Part shown: in pieces, positions 45,661 through 56,009 of the stretch
Numbering within the stretch: position 1 is the first letter of the stretch
Layout: each line of letters begins with the position of its first letter
NCBI GenBank assembly: GCA_036345935.2
Contig: JADWOT020001849.1
Location: 41,001-105,000, forward strand
Length of the DNA stretch: 64,000 nucleotides
Direction of reading: 5' to 3'
From: Taenia hydatigena
Taxonomy: Eukaryota; Platyhelminthes; Cestoda; Cyclophyllidea; Taeniidae
Made by a program: the position numbers and the translations under genes
The notes under the pieces: generated by a model
Seen by the model: the letters and a program-made list of their open reading frames with translations, nothing else
The model's database searches: none
What the model was told of the DNA's origin: nothing

Positions 45661-47725
45661 GACAGTCTTAAGTCTTCAAAAGTGTTTTTGCTTAAGCTTA
45701 CATTTTTAGGGGACGTGCCTTACGTAGGTTGTCAATTTCGCACCTTATCTTAACGAAACGTGTTTATTTGAAGGGCGCATAGTTTGACAATTAAAAATTA
45801 AGACGATGCTTTGTCGGCATCGATGTTGATGGCTGGGTCGCATTAAAGCATCACTCTTATAATCTCATTCCAAAAATCCAAACACGCTTTCTGGAGTAAA
45901 GGACTACTGGAATTGTATGAATCCCAAAGGTAAAAATGCTTACAAACAGAGTATGTAGGTTTGTAATGAATGACTCGAAATAAATCTAATTACATGGCTA
46001 AAATTAATCAATCTGCTGCCAGCTTTCAGTCTCTTTGAATATTCCTCTATCATTGACACCGTCAAAACGTAAAAACCCCATTGTAAAAGAGTTATTTGCA
46101 GTTGGATTTGGACATTGCTTTATCATTTCGTAAAAGCACTTTGGAATTTTATAATGCCGCCTTAAAATGCAGTCATTGAAACCTCTTTTGGACGCCCCAT
46201 TATTCTATCTAATCCACCAAACAATCATTGGAAAGTCATAAAATTTGTGATTGGCATAAAGACATGCCATTCAGGTGCATAGTGCAATGCGTCAGCTAAC
46301 AGCAGATGTTACGAGACCACCCTCAGTTGAATCTCTTTTGTGAACATCCAAGAAATGCTTTCGCTAGCACTGCGAAAACAGTGCTAATTTCACACCAGAC
46401 ATGAGTTGTGACTTATTTCCACATCATTAGGCAATTAATGTGCGGAGGCCCTCAAGGTCTCTTCCTAGTTAGTCATAAAGGCTCAATAGATCTGAGTTGA
46501 TCGGGTTAAAGTGCTTACTATGATTTGTGCACTTTATCTCGAGTCTTATCAAGGTGGTTTTACCAATATTTTGGTTGATCATAAACTAATGATGCATACG
46601 CCTTCAAGTTTTTTTACTTTGAGGTAAAAACGACTTCGGTTATGCATTTTCCTGATGTCAGTTGTGCGCGGTAATTAAAGAGGTCTCAATCTGGTTATTT
46701 GAGAATAATGTGAATTAAGGCAGTATGCATTGGTGCAAGTGATGTCATTTAAAGATGTTTGCTCAAAGGTCTAAAGTGCCTTCAAGTCACTACATAAGCT
46801 AAATAAATCATCACAGCTACTATATAAAGACCCTAGTACGTATCCGTTTATTGGGTGTTCACAATAATTTAATGGTGAGCAGTAGCACAGAAATGAGGGA
46901 TTGAATTCGAGAAGGATAACCTATAACAGGCAAACAAGGGCATAGGGCAACACCTACTGCTACTTTGTAGTGGGTTTTATTAACCTTCAGAGAGGATTTA
47001 GTCCCAGGTAGTGGGTCTTTTAGAGCATAATGGATGGGCGAATTCCGTGTTCAAATAAAGCGTTGATCCACCTACTAGTCCTAACAGATGCAAGCTGCAA
47101 AATTCCTGCTTTGTTAAAATGCAAATATTATTTGTGCATAATTTGTCGTCTCGACCCACTGTATAGAAGTAGTTCTGTGAAGAGAGTCTTCGCTATTTTT
47201 GTTAATAACGTGTCATGGCAACATAGTGCTACTTTGATTATCTTAGCCTCTCCTGTAGCTAAGAATACGTTTTGAGAAGAAGGACAATTAGCAATTTGGG
47301 TGGTTTTTGACGACAAAGCAGAGTACAAGGTTAAATCTGGTCTTCGAAAGTACCTTGCAAAGTTTCTGTTTTTTCCTAAGGGAGAAGGTAGCAGCGCTGC
47401 TTCTAGTGCGGCAGATTCGGTGCATATCTCCCCAAATTGTACAGATTTTGTTTAAGCATGTAAGTGATTACATCAAGTAACATTTTTGCTTTACTAATTG
47501 AAATGAGCAGCTTCACACTGCATTGTGCCGCAGATATATCAATTTTGCATTTATTTATGCCAGTAGGGCTAGAGAAACAGGCTTCAACTCTGACTGTAAA
47601 TTCCGATGATCGGAATATCTAATGGCCGCCACTGGAAGAATCAGTTACGAATAATTAATTGAAAGCGATTCTGTCAAGTTTCTTAAGTGCGATTGACATT
47701 TAACACGATGGTACACTCAGGCAGA
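45661..47725. other. No gene recognised
   Basis: Only an 81-codon plus frame at 47030-47275 stands out, with no supporting signals. Confidence 0.45.
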
Positions 47726-47729
47726 AGTA

Positions 47730-48187
47730 AAAGCACGTGAGATCGAGACAGTGCTTATACAATCTATCATCTTACCTTAGTGATCACATTTTGTGGACTG
47801 GCGAATCTGCTCCTGCGCAGGTAAGTTTTATAAATCCTGGTCCCATCCCAACCCTCTTAAATTCTACCCATGTGCCGTTGTCACCAGACAAAGACTACTG
47901 AGCATTATTCCATTAGGGTCAGCATTTAGCCTCAGTGTTGTAGCAGCTCTAAGGGGCGCCTTTTCTCAAAACCGGTGATGTGTATTTACCTATGTACAAC
48001 AGCCCGCATGGTCAGTAGTTCCTTCACGCAACCTTTCAAGGGGAATATTAACGAGCAACCAGTGTCGAAAAATTTGTTTTTCGTTTACTTATTTTTCGCA
48101 TTGTTTTCTTCAGTGAATCATAGATCGCCAAAAGAGGCATGTTCTGTGCTCCTGGCAAGCGAAAATAAAACTATCTCTTACAGCTGA
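47730..48187 (+). CDS. Putative spliced ORF with CAG|GTAAGT donor
   Basis: An open frame from about 47730 ends at 47820 in CTGCGCAG|GTAAGT. An acceptor TTTAGCCTCAG at 47935 opens a second segment in the same phase that runs to the stop at 48185-48187. The second segment begins CCSSSKGRLFSKPVMC and has a hydrophobic span NLFFVYLFFALFSSV. The intron would be 115 bp. No ATG was found in the first segment, so a further 5' exon is needed. No family recognised. Confidence 0.33.
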
Positions 48188-48399
48188 CGAGGCACATCAG
48201 TTTTTGCTGAAGCACTTTGAAGAGAACATAGGATGTCTGACGTCGCGAGCAATATGTTTTTACCTCTATCCGTGGATTTTGTATAAGTCACTTGCCTTTC
48301 GAATAAGAAGGAAAATACCTGTTTTCTGAATTGATGTATTAGAGACGTACTTAGGTGCTAGGCCGTGGAGGATAATTCGCAACGGACAACGAATCCACA

Positions 48400-48542
48400 A
48401 TGCCTGTAAGTAACCAAAAGGTTTTAAAACTGCCTTTTCTTTGCTTTTCTAGACACCCAGTTCGTCGAAAAGGCCACCACCACAGCATCGCACCGTTAAA
48501 TGGGCAAGTGACATTAAGCAGCCAGTTACGTGCCAGTTTTGA
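48400..48542 (+). CDS. Two-exon mini-gene, 31 residues, PP1-docking-like motif
   Basis: ATG CCT at 48400-48405 is followed directly by a donor GTAAGT. The 47-bp intron (48406-48452) ends TTTCTTTGCTTTTCTAG, an excellent acceptor. Exon 2 continues in phase 0 as TPSSSKRPPPQHRTVKWASD and ends at TGA 48540-48542. RTVKW fits the RVxF protein-phosphatase-1 docking consensus, and VKWASD recalls the core of PP1 inhibitor-3 (VEWTSD). The rest of inhibitor-3 is absent, so this may be a truncated copy or a 5' fragment with a further exon. Extent of function is unknown. Confidence 0.45.
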
Positions 48543-49716
48543 CAGTAGTTCCATGCCAGCTTGATATTTAACTATCTCAATTCACACCATGAGGATTGAA
48601 ACACCCTTCAGAGGTGTAGGCAATAAAGGGTTTCTATATTGCAGGTAGAGAGCCAACAGAACAGCTCCGACTCAGTTCGTCTCTGCCAAATTCACTTAAC
48701 GATCAATTCCTCTTTATATGTCCGCATTACTCACTGTATGCCTTCTCAGCAGCACGTCAAAGGCCGATTATTCTCCCCACCTTGCCACTGCGTAGGTGAC
48801 GATGGGGGATAATCGTCTCTCATTTCACTAATACACACTGATGCAGCTTGTGTGAAACCAGTGGGAACACCTTCACACACTTTTCCACCTACTCGAAAAA
48901 TGCAAAGTATTGCACATGTAAGTTAAATAAACAGAGAACATTTCACAACGCTTCTGAAACCAGGCAGACGTGATCTTCAGCTGTCCCTTCAACAGTTACT
49001 TTATGCTTTTTAGTATAAAAGTGCCTTTGTGTGGGGCCTTTATTCAAAGGGATAGGAACGTGCTTCCCTCACATTTGAGCCTTTGATAGCATTTACACTC
49101 CAAGTAAGTCCTTCCGCCTCTTCAACCCACCAAGTTTCGGGCGCCTTTATCAAGGCTTTACAGAGAAATTGACGACATGCAGACTTATCCACACATTCGT
49201 AAATGAGAACCCCAGTTGGTAAAGTTAATTTTAAAATCCATTTGTTTGGAGTGCAGTGACCAATATCGCCACCTACCACTACCGCTCAGTGATAACAAAG
49301 TGCTAAGTAAAGTAGTAATGAAGTCAGAAAAGCAGACCTGTTTAATTGTTCTATGAATTTGTCGGTAAAGTAGTACTAACACGGAAGCTGTCGCTAAAGC
49401 ATAGTAGACAAAGACATCTATCAATTCGAGATCGAAAGCCTTTGCGCCGCGTAGTCGATTTATCATCCCTCCCAGCAATCACTCACTCGTCAAGGCCACT
49501 AAGTGAATTCATGGTGGCTAACACATTTGCCCGCTTGCGAACAAACTTGTGAGAACACACTTCGTTGCATATGTGTCATGGAGCCGTGGATGTCGGGCCC
49601 TTTCCTGCTGCCAAAGCCACCTTGACGTTTATGCCAAATCACAAGCATATATTAGCGATCTAAGCTATCTGCTTCCTTCGGATTTGTCAGCGAATCCACT
49701 TCTTACAGTTGATTAC

Positions 49717-50233
49717 TTTCTGGTTGGCAAAGATTTAGTGCTTCCACTATATTTAAAGGAAAGGGTAATGGTCGATTAATTTATGAAATAAGGAATGTCT
49801 CTTTCCCTGATCACAGATTAAAAGGTGATTGTCTTGACTAAATGGATGGCTCTATTTAAGAAAACACATTCCAGACTGCCGGAAATTCCTACCACTATCA
49901 AAAAACACCCTATCGTGTGTAAGCGCATGGTCTGCTGCGGTGTCTGCGGTGACCTCCGAGGGAATTCGAAGTGCGATGATCAACGTGATTTTGCTCAAAG
50001 GGCATGGAAATGAGTTTCCACAACTTAGTCTCTCATAAAGCAGAATGTAAGGAATGTAAGTAATTTTGGCAAAGAGTCTGGAATGTGTTTGCTTAAATAG
50101 AGCCATCCATTTAGTCAAGACCATCACCTTTTAACCTGTGATCAGGGAAAGAGACACTCCCTATTTCATGAATTAATCAGCCATCACCCTTTTCTTTCAA
50201 TAAAGTAAAGGCAATAAATCTTTGCCGACCAGA
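49717..50233. repeat. Snap-back element: 160-bp inverted arms, 197-bp loop
   Basis: Left arm 49717-49877 and right arm 50075-50233 are reverse complements at close to 90 percent identity (for example GACTAAATGGATGGCTCTAT and its complement). Both strands therefore read the same peptide (VLTKWMALFK). The loop 49878-50074 shows no gene. It resembles a fold-back or miniature inverted-repeat element, or a local inverted duplication. Confidence 0.88.
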
Positions 50234-50956
50234 ATGCATCCAAGGGAACTTTATCCACTCGATTTGGGTCTTCACTCCGAATGTGATGCGGTGCGTCGTA
50301 GATTGGGTACTTGGCTTTTCAGCACGTAGACTCAGTATGAGCTGCATCGATGCTCACCATATAAGGCAAGTACCCAAAACGTAAACAAGCTTAAGTCCTC
50401 CTTCGGTATCGCTAGCTTTCAAAGCCTTGCAATTGGCTCTTTTCTTACTTATTCTTGCTCTATGCGATACCTTGTTGAAATTATGCAGCAGCTTCTATAC
50501 ACAGCACGTTACTTGCACAAAACCGTTATCGTTTGTCGCAGAACTACCACCAACCTCCTCCCTGCTTGTAGCAATTGATGTCATCGACTGACTGCCCCAT
50601 CAGTACTATTGTTATGCTGATGAGAGCACGCCTCCATCCGCGCTAAGTACCAGCGCACCCTTCGCATAAACAATTAAAGAGAATATGATTGCGATTTAAG
50701 AAACCTGGATTTGAAGTCTAAAAGCACATTTGATTGGATCTAGTTTGAGCTATCCAGGACTCTGTTTCACCAGCAAAGGTTGATGCGAATTTGTGCTGCT
50801 TTTACAGATCATTTAGCTCCATCACGCTTTGGTGCGTGTGAGGACTAAGGGTGTCACTCTTCTTGGCACTACAGCAAAGTCCTTCTCTGGCTCTTGGGTG
50901 CTGGATCCACGATCAACCTATTTGATAGTATAAAAGTTGATGATGGAGCATTGACA

Positions 50957-51260
50957 AACCGAGAGCGAGAATCCGACTAAGCATGCGATTCGTTTCCGCT
51001 TGGTCAACCAACATAGGGCTGACTGTGCAATGTGTAGAGATCCAATCACTGTCCTACTCTCCTATCACAAACCCAAACCACATTTTCCATTCGTTTGTAA
51101 GTGGATAGGATCATCGATGCATGGCTGTTTAGTAATGACTATCAAGATCGGTGCAACAGAGTTCGCTTGGCATCCTGCTTGCAGACCGCTCAAATTGGAG
51201 GAAGGGGTTGAAAATCAGCATTTGATCAAATGCCAGCAGATTTTGTCAGATTCATGCTGA
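50957..51260 (+). CDS. Zinc-finger-like Cys/His frame
   Basis: Open for about 100 codons. HRADCAMCRDPI followed about 35 residues later by EFAWHPACRPLKLEEG resembles the C-x2-C ... W-H-x2-C core shared by LIM and PARP-type zinc fingers; the upstream RFRLVNQHRA favours the PARP type slightly. The second half of a LIM domain is missing. There is no good ATG, and GTAAGT at 51097 could be a donor, so the true exon limits are unknown. Confidence 0.3.
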
Positions 51261-51723
51261 CTGCCGACTGGGCTGCTTTAAATCATGGCCCAGATCATCA
51301 TGGGCGAGTATCGACCATCACGTTGAGACGATGCTTGAACGATGAAAGCAGAAGACCAATCTATGAAGGCAGTTGGTGTTGTTAAAAGAAAAAAGATCTT
51401 GCAATACTTTTAATATGATATCCGATCATAAAATCGCAAAATTAGGCTATTCTGATGTTTGTTTTAATTCTCCACAAACAACAGTTGTGCTTTAAGGTAC
51501 GAAGTGCTTCTCATCAACACATAGGCGTTTATTACAGCCAAACAAGGCACTACCATCAACACACAATACTAAAGTCGGAAACTGCCATATTGGATGGAGA
51601 CCAAATGTGGTTACCGATTTCTTGGGCCTGACTTAGTGGCTGATTGATAAAGCAGTCGTTTTGCCTTCCCATAAGAGAGCCTCTTCCTGCACACCGACAC
51701 AGCAAATGAAGACCCACTATAAG

Positions 51724-52935
51724 TCACTTATTATGCTCTGTTGTAAACGAAGTATCCTCCACTTCATGCTGCTTCAGCTCGAAACACACCGATTTGTCAA
51801 CATCAACAGCCTGCTTCTCATCGGAGCCATGGGATGATTTGAGGTGGTGTGGATTGATGAAGCCGAAATCAACGAACAGCTCATCAATCTTCTTGGCTGT
51901 CAGTCCAAACCATGTCGGACCCTTGCAATTTGGTGAGACTGGCACAACACGACGCACACCATGCTTGTCATGAGTATCTCGAGGATGCCTGCTGATCAGG
52001 GGCATGTTCCTATCGGATACAGCCACCAGTAGCATTGGGTCGTTGGAGTCGAGACCATATTTCGCCTTGGCTGCCAAAGTTTTAAGCTTGGAGGGTTGGT
52101 GCGGTGGTTTCATTTTGCAAGCCACCGCTTCCTCTCAGTCGACGTTTTTGAAGAACTCAAGACGCTTTACACCATCAATGTCTACACGCTTGTTGTGATT
52201 GTGTGTGAGGCAAGCCTTGAAGAATTTGCGTAGAGGTACGGACGCGTTTGGCAAACGGCCACCCATGGAACGGCACGTGCGCAACCAGTCCTGAGCAGTG
52301 GCTTGACCGCACATGACACAGGCGGCGATAATGCCCAGGCTCTAGACGTCCGCCCTCGTGGTGATTTCCACCCCTTTCTTCACTTCAGGTGCCTTGTAGA
52401 AGGGTGTTCCAGGGAAGTCTGTCTTCTTGAGAGGTCCCGCCTCTCGCGACATGTCGTATGAACGATCAAAGTCAGTAATAAAAACGTGACCCGAAACGGC
52501 AATAAGCAAATTAGTGGGCTTGATGTCCAAGTGGACGATGCGCATGGCATGGAGATGCTCTAGACCGCAGACAATCTCGCAGCTGTAAAATCTTGCATGC
52601 TTTTCACTGAGGAGGCCAACAGTTGAGATGAGATCTCGCAGGTCGAAACCGCTTCCTTTGCGCAGCACAAGGGCTGGAGCCTCGTGAATTAGTAGGCTTT
52701 CAATCAGGCTAACTAAAAACGGTGACTGCTCCTCCTTTCTAGCTAGTCGCACGAGAATTTGGTGTTCTCGAAGAGCACACCGTACAGCAGATCTGTTTTG
52801 TAAGTAGAAGTGCTTCAATGCACAAGTCATAGCTCTCGTGGTCACGTTCTGTCTTTGAGTGTAGACTACCTCATAGACAAGGGAATAGGACCCGTGAGAA
52901 ATAAACTTCACCACATCAAACTTACCAGCCTCCAT
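51724..52935 (-). pseudogene. Intronless AGC-like Ser/Thr kinase with two Trp-to-stop changes
   Basis: One register of 404 codons holds a whole kinase: degenerate Gly loop HGSYSLVYEV (residues 14-23), ALK lysine (about 41), helix-C Glu in REHQIL, catalytic loop HLDIKPTN (about 135-142), DFD for DFG, APE (KAPEV), then ADV*SLG where Trp is expected (TAG 52344-52342). The frame resumes to NVD*EE, again expected Trp (TGA 52137-52135), and closes at 51726-51724 after a family-type tail (LTAKKIDELFVDFGF). There are no frameshifts. Lack of introns suggests a retrocopy or an intronless family. HLD and DFD would weaken or abolish catalysis even if read through. ATAAAAGG lies just upstream of the ATG. 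Confidence 0.72.
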
Positions 52936-52999
52936 GCCTTTTATTTACGAAACGCTGACTCGTCTGTTGATCGACTGACCTCGAAGGCCACACAACTGC

Positions 53000-55085
53000 C
53001 AATTGTACATCTAGAGTAAGCCAATCTGATTTGACTTTGATTTCTATTCGGTCGTCGCGTTTGATCTTATCCACAACGAAGCGCCAACAATGGTGGTACC
53101 GTAGGAATGGTAATAAGCTGTTCAGCACTATGCATGCCTTGTTAGTCCACCACTTTAAAATAGACAGTAAATAGACGTCAAGCATAAATCCTTTGCGACA
53201 CTAACTTAGCCATAGCTTTAAGAGCCCTAAAGTGATGTTTAGACTAGGATTAACAATCGGTTTGCTTTACTGTGTTGAAACTATTTTGGAGTCCTGCTCA
53301 TTACGTCAACAGGTATCCTGGCTGGAAGAGGAGATAACATGACTCCCTTGATGCAAATCAAGGGCTGGTGATGACCTACAAGACAGCCTGCACCTACAGT
53401 CAGCTTGCGCATCTCGTACCCTTTGCCGTCGTCGAGTTTACTTTATTAGTAGGAATCGGCAGCTTACCAAATCGTGTCAAATGTGCTACCATTTTCTCGT
53501 CTAAGTAGCAATAAGGACGGTGCGTCCTAACACATTTGGTATTTTGTGCGTAGAAGGATGCACAAATTGTGTGTTGGGTGTGGGCATCAGTCACTTTACT
53601 TGGCGCTCGCCAACATTCTCTGTTAAAAAAGAGCAGCATTTATTGCAGATTATAAGAGAATGCATTGGTGGTGTCAATCGCACCACACCGGGCAAGTATT
53701 CGTCAAGGCACGTAACCTGTGGTAGAACTCATGTAGGACCAGCAGACACATTGATTCAAATTTTCTTCTTGTCGAATCTGTTACACCCATCTCCTCCTCA
53801 CTTACCAGACCAGCGTAGGTTACATCATGGTTATTTTGAATTCCGAGTTGTGATATCACGGTCTGGGTATTCTAATGTTTCCATGTCACAAAAGGTGGAT
53901 TAGCAACGTCAGACCACCACATCTGTCCAACATGACTGTTTAGGTGTCACATGACCGAGTAGCTGTGACCATGTGAGGTGTGCTTATTTGTTAAAGAGAC
54001 GAATGCATGCGCATTTCATGATTTGCTAGCTGTGCCGCGTTACAAGCTCGGAAAACCTGGAGGTGACACGTCGGTGGTAGGTGGTACATCCTAGGATGCT
54101 ATTATGACCTAACAATAGCCAGTATTTATTTAGATTTGTCAAATTTGCTTCAAAATTTTTGTATTACATTTAGGACCTAAGGTAAAACTGAGCGGCAACT
54201 TTAATGTCATCGTAATGGCTTTGATTTATCCACAAAAGTGGATGGGGTGGAGGAGTAAGGACAAAAGAAACGGGTTGTAATGTGTTTGCTGTAAAATGAA
54301 AGTGGTTTTTACTTTACGGTAATTTATAGACATGCGTTTTTACATGCGTTTAGCCTCTGAGCCATCCTCTGAGTGCTCAGGCTTACTCAATAGGGTACAT
54401 AGAATCCTTGAATGCACAGAGGGCACTAATTATTGCTTACATATGCATATTTTACCTAACCCGAGGCTGGCATTGTGCGAGAGCTCAGAGACAACCCTTG
54501 ACGGGAAAAGTGGCTCTGACAGAACGTTATAAAACCAGTGATGTGACTCGTGCCTTGTGTCATTCAATAACAAAGTACCTTTGATCTCTGCAGTTTGGTC
54601 TTAAAAGTTGCAACACGAACTTACGAATGGCGTTCCCAACGTCTCCTACTGACCTCTTTCAGCTCATATCAGCTTATTGCATCACGTCGTGGCCGCTCAC
54701 TCCCGAAAGGATACCCTATGTGTTCGTGGATTAACCCCTGCCATGAGATAATACTACTACGCAAAAGAAATTGACTGAAAAGATTTGACTGTACGTCTTT
54801 GGTGTTGGGACAGCAGCCGACGAGTTCTATGACTGGCTTTCACCTGAATAGACACTGATTGACTACATAAAATAGCCTAGAATTTGGCGATTTCAACTGT
54901 AATCATTGAATCCGTAAGAGTAAGACCACTGCCCTTAGAAATTTTCAAAATTCACAATTTTCCTTACTTTGAATGCACTCAAAAACGTTGCCCTCCTATC
55001 ATCCTCTGTCCTTCCTCCCCTGTCTCCCTCACTCTCCGTACGTCGCTTATTCCAGTGGTTTTGGTATGTGAGTAGAAGAGCGCCA
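53000..55085. other. Unresolved open frames, no gene called
   Basis: Opposed frames at 53520-53903 (+) and 53674-53859 (-) both look protein-like; the minus one contains a GTAAGT donor after YAGL. An ATG frame of 66 codons lies at 54332-54532. None has a recognised domain, and overlap on both strands prevents a choice. Confidence 0.25.
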
Positions 55086-55089
55086 GGTG

Positions 55090-55545
55090 CGACTAATAAG
55101 TTTACCCAAATACAATAAAATGTGGTCAAGGTATAAGTTGGCAGTCTATTTCGCCTTGCATAAAACAACTCAGGAATTCTTGCCCTGATCATCTCGACCC
55201 ACACCTTCCTCCAGGTTCAGACCGAGTCATTAACCAGTCTGTTTTCATTTTGGCTCGCATCCACTCCCACAGCATAACTTGCTTCAAATGCAAGCATTTA
55301 ATTGACTCAAACGAACATGCCTTATTTTTTAAGCAATAGCAGTCGAATCGTCAAGGAACTGGCACAATTCGGTTGGGTATGGCATTAGAGAGTGCTTCAT
55401 GTACAAAGACTCCCAGCGCTTTTCCCGATCTCGTTGTCACCTGAGTTACGGAAGGAGGTCGGAGAAGTGAAAGGAGTCGAGCTTAACACCGAATGACGCA
55501 CACTCTAAAACACCGTCAATGTGTGTGTTAGATTCCATGCCAATT
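55090..55545. repeat. Dispersed repeat R2, copy 1
   Basis: Direct repeat of 59329-59770. Shared anchors: GACTAATAAG, GATCATCTCGACCCACACC, CGCACAGCATGACTTGC-like block, and GAGCTTAAC..GA near the end. Identity about 70-75 percent by eye. No coding capacity is evident. Confidence 0.75.
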
Positions 55546-55590
55546 ATGTGGGTTCGTTCCATTTTTGTTACATTTTATTTTTGACTACAG

Positions 55591-56003
55591 CCAGTCCTTT
55601 CACTAATTTGAGGTCATGCGACACATGGAGGGGCACGTGCTGCACTCCACATCCACCGAGTTATGTGGAAATATCTACCTTTTGTAGGTACTTCCTCATG
55701 CATATCACCAACAAACCCGACACCGAATTCACCGGTCAGGTGGGTTCACACATACAATGCTGTCATTTTGCGCACTATTTTCTACTGAGCCAGAGGTGTC
55801 GCACTGGTTGCTGTGAATCTCACGACACTTATCGCTGTGCCATGAATTCGGAGGTGTACGATTCTGCGTGCTACAAGGTGGCAAAGCCGCAGGCTGACCT
55901 GATTTCGGACGTTGGAGTGCGCAAAACCTTCAGGATGGATGATTTAGTAACTAGCTGTGAAAGTCATCATAATTGCTCTGGCCTCGAATTTTGTGGCAGA
56001 TGA
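55591..56003 (+). CDS. Putative Cys-rich exon
   Basis: An acceptor TTTATTTTTGACTACAG ends at 55590; the frame then reads SPFTNLRSCDTWRGTCC, later PDTEFTGQ, and stays open to 56003 with further Cys pairs (CRTGCCESHDTYRC). A donor CAG|GTGGGT at 55739 could end the exon earlier. Fifteen or more Cys in 137 codons suggest an extracellular protein. The CCxxHD string resembles phospholipase A2 only partly (the third Cys is misplaced), so no family is named. Confidence 0.35.
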
Positions 56004-56009
56004 TCGCTC

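Noticed and set aside
49825..50127. Two genes sharing the peptide VLTKWMALFK on opposite strands
   Set aside because: The shared peptide is a trivial result of the inverted repeat, not of homologous genes.
55591..56003. Phospholipase A2 active site (CCESHD)
   Set aside because: The Cys expected three residues after His is displaced and the calcium loop is missing; treated as an unnamed Cys-rich exon.
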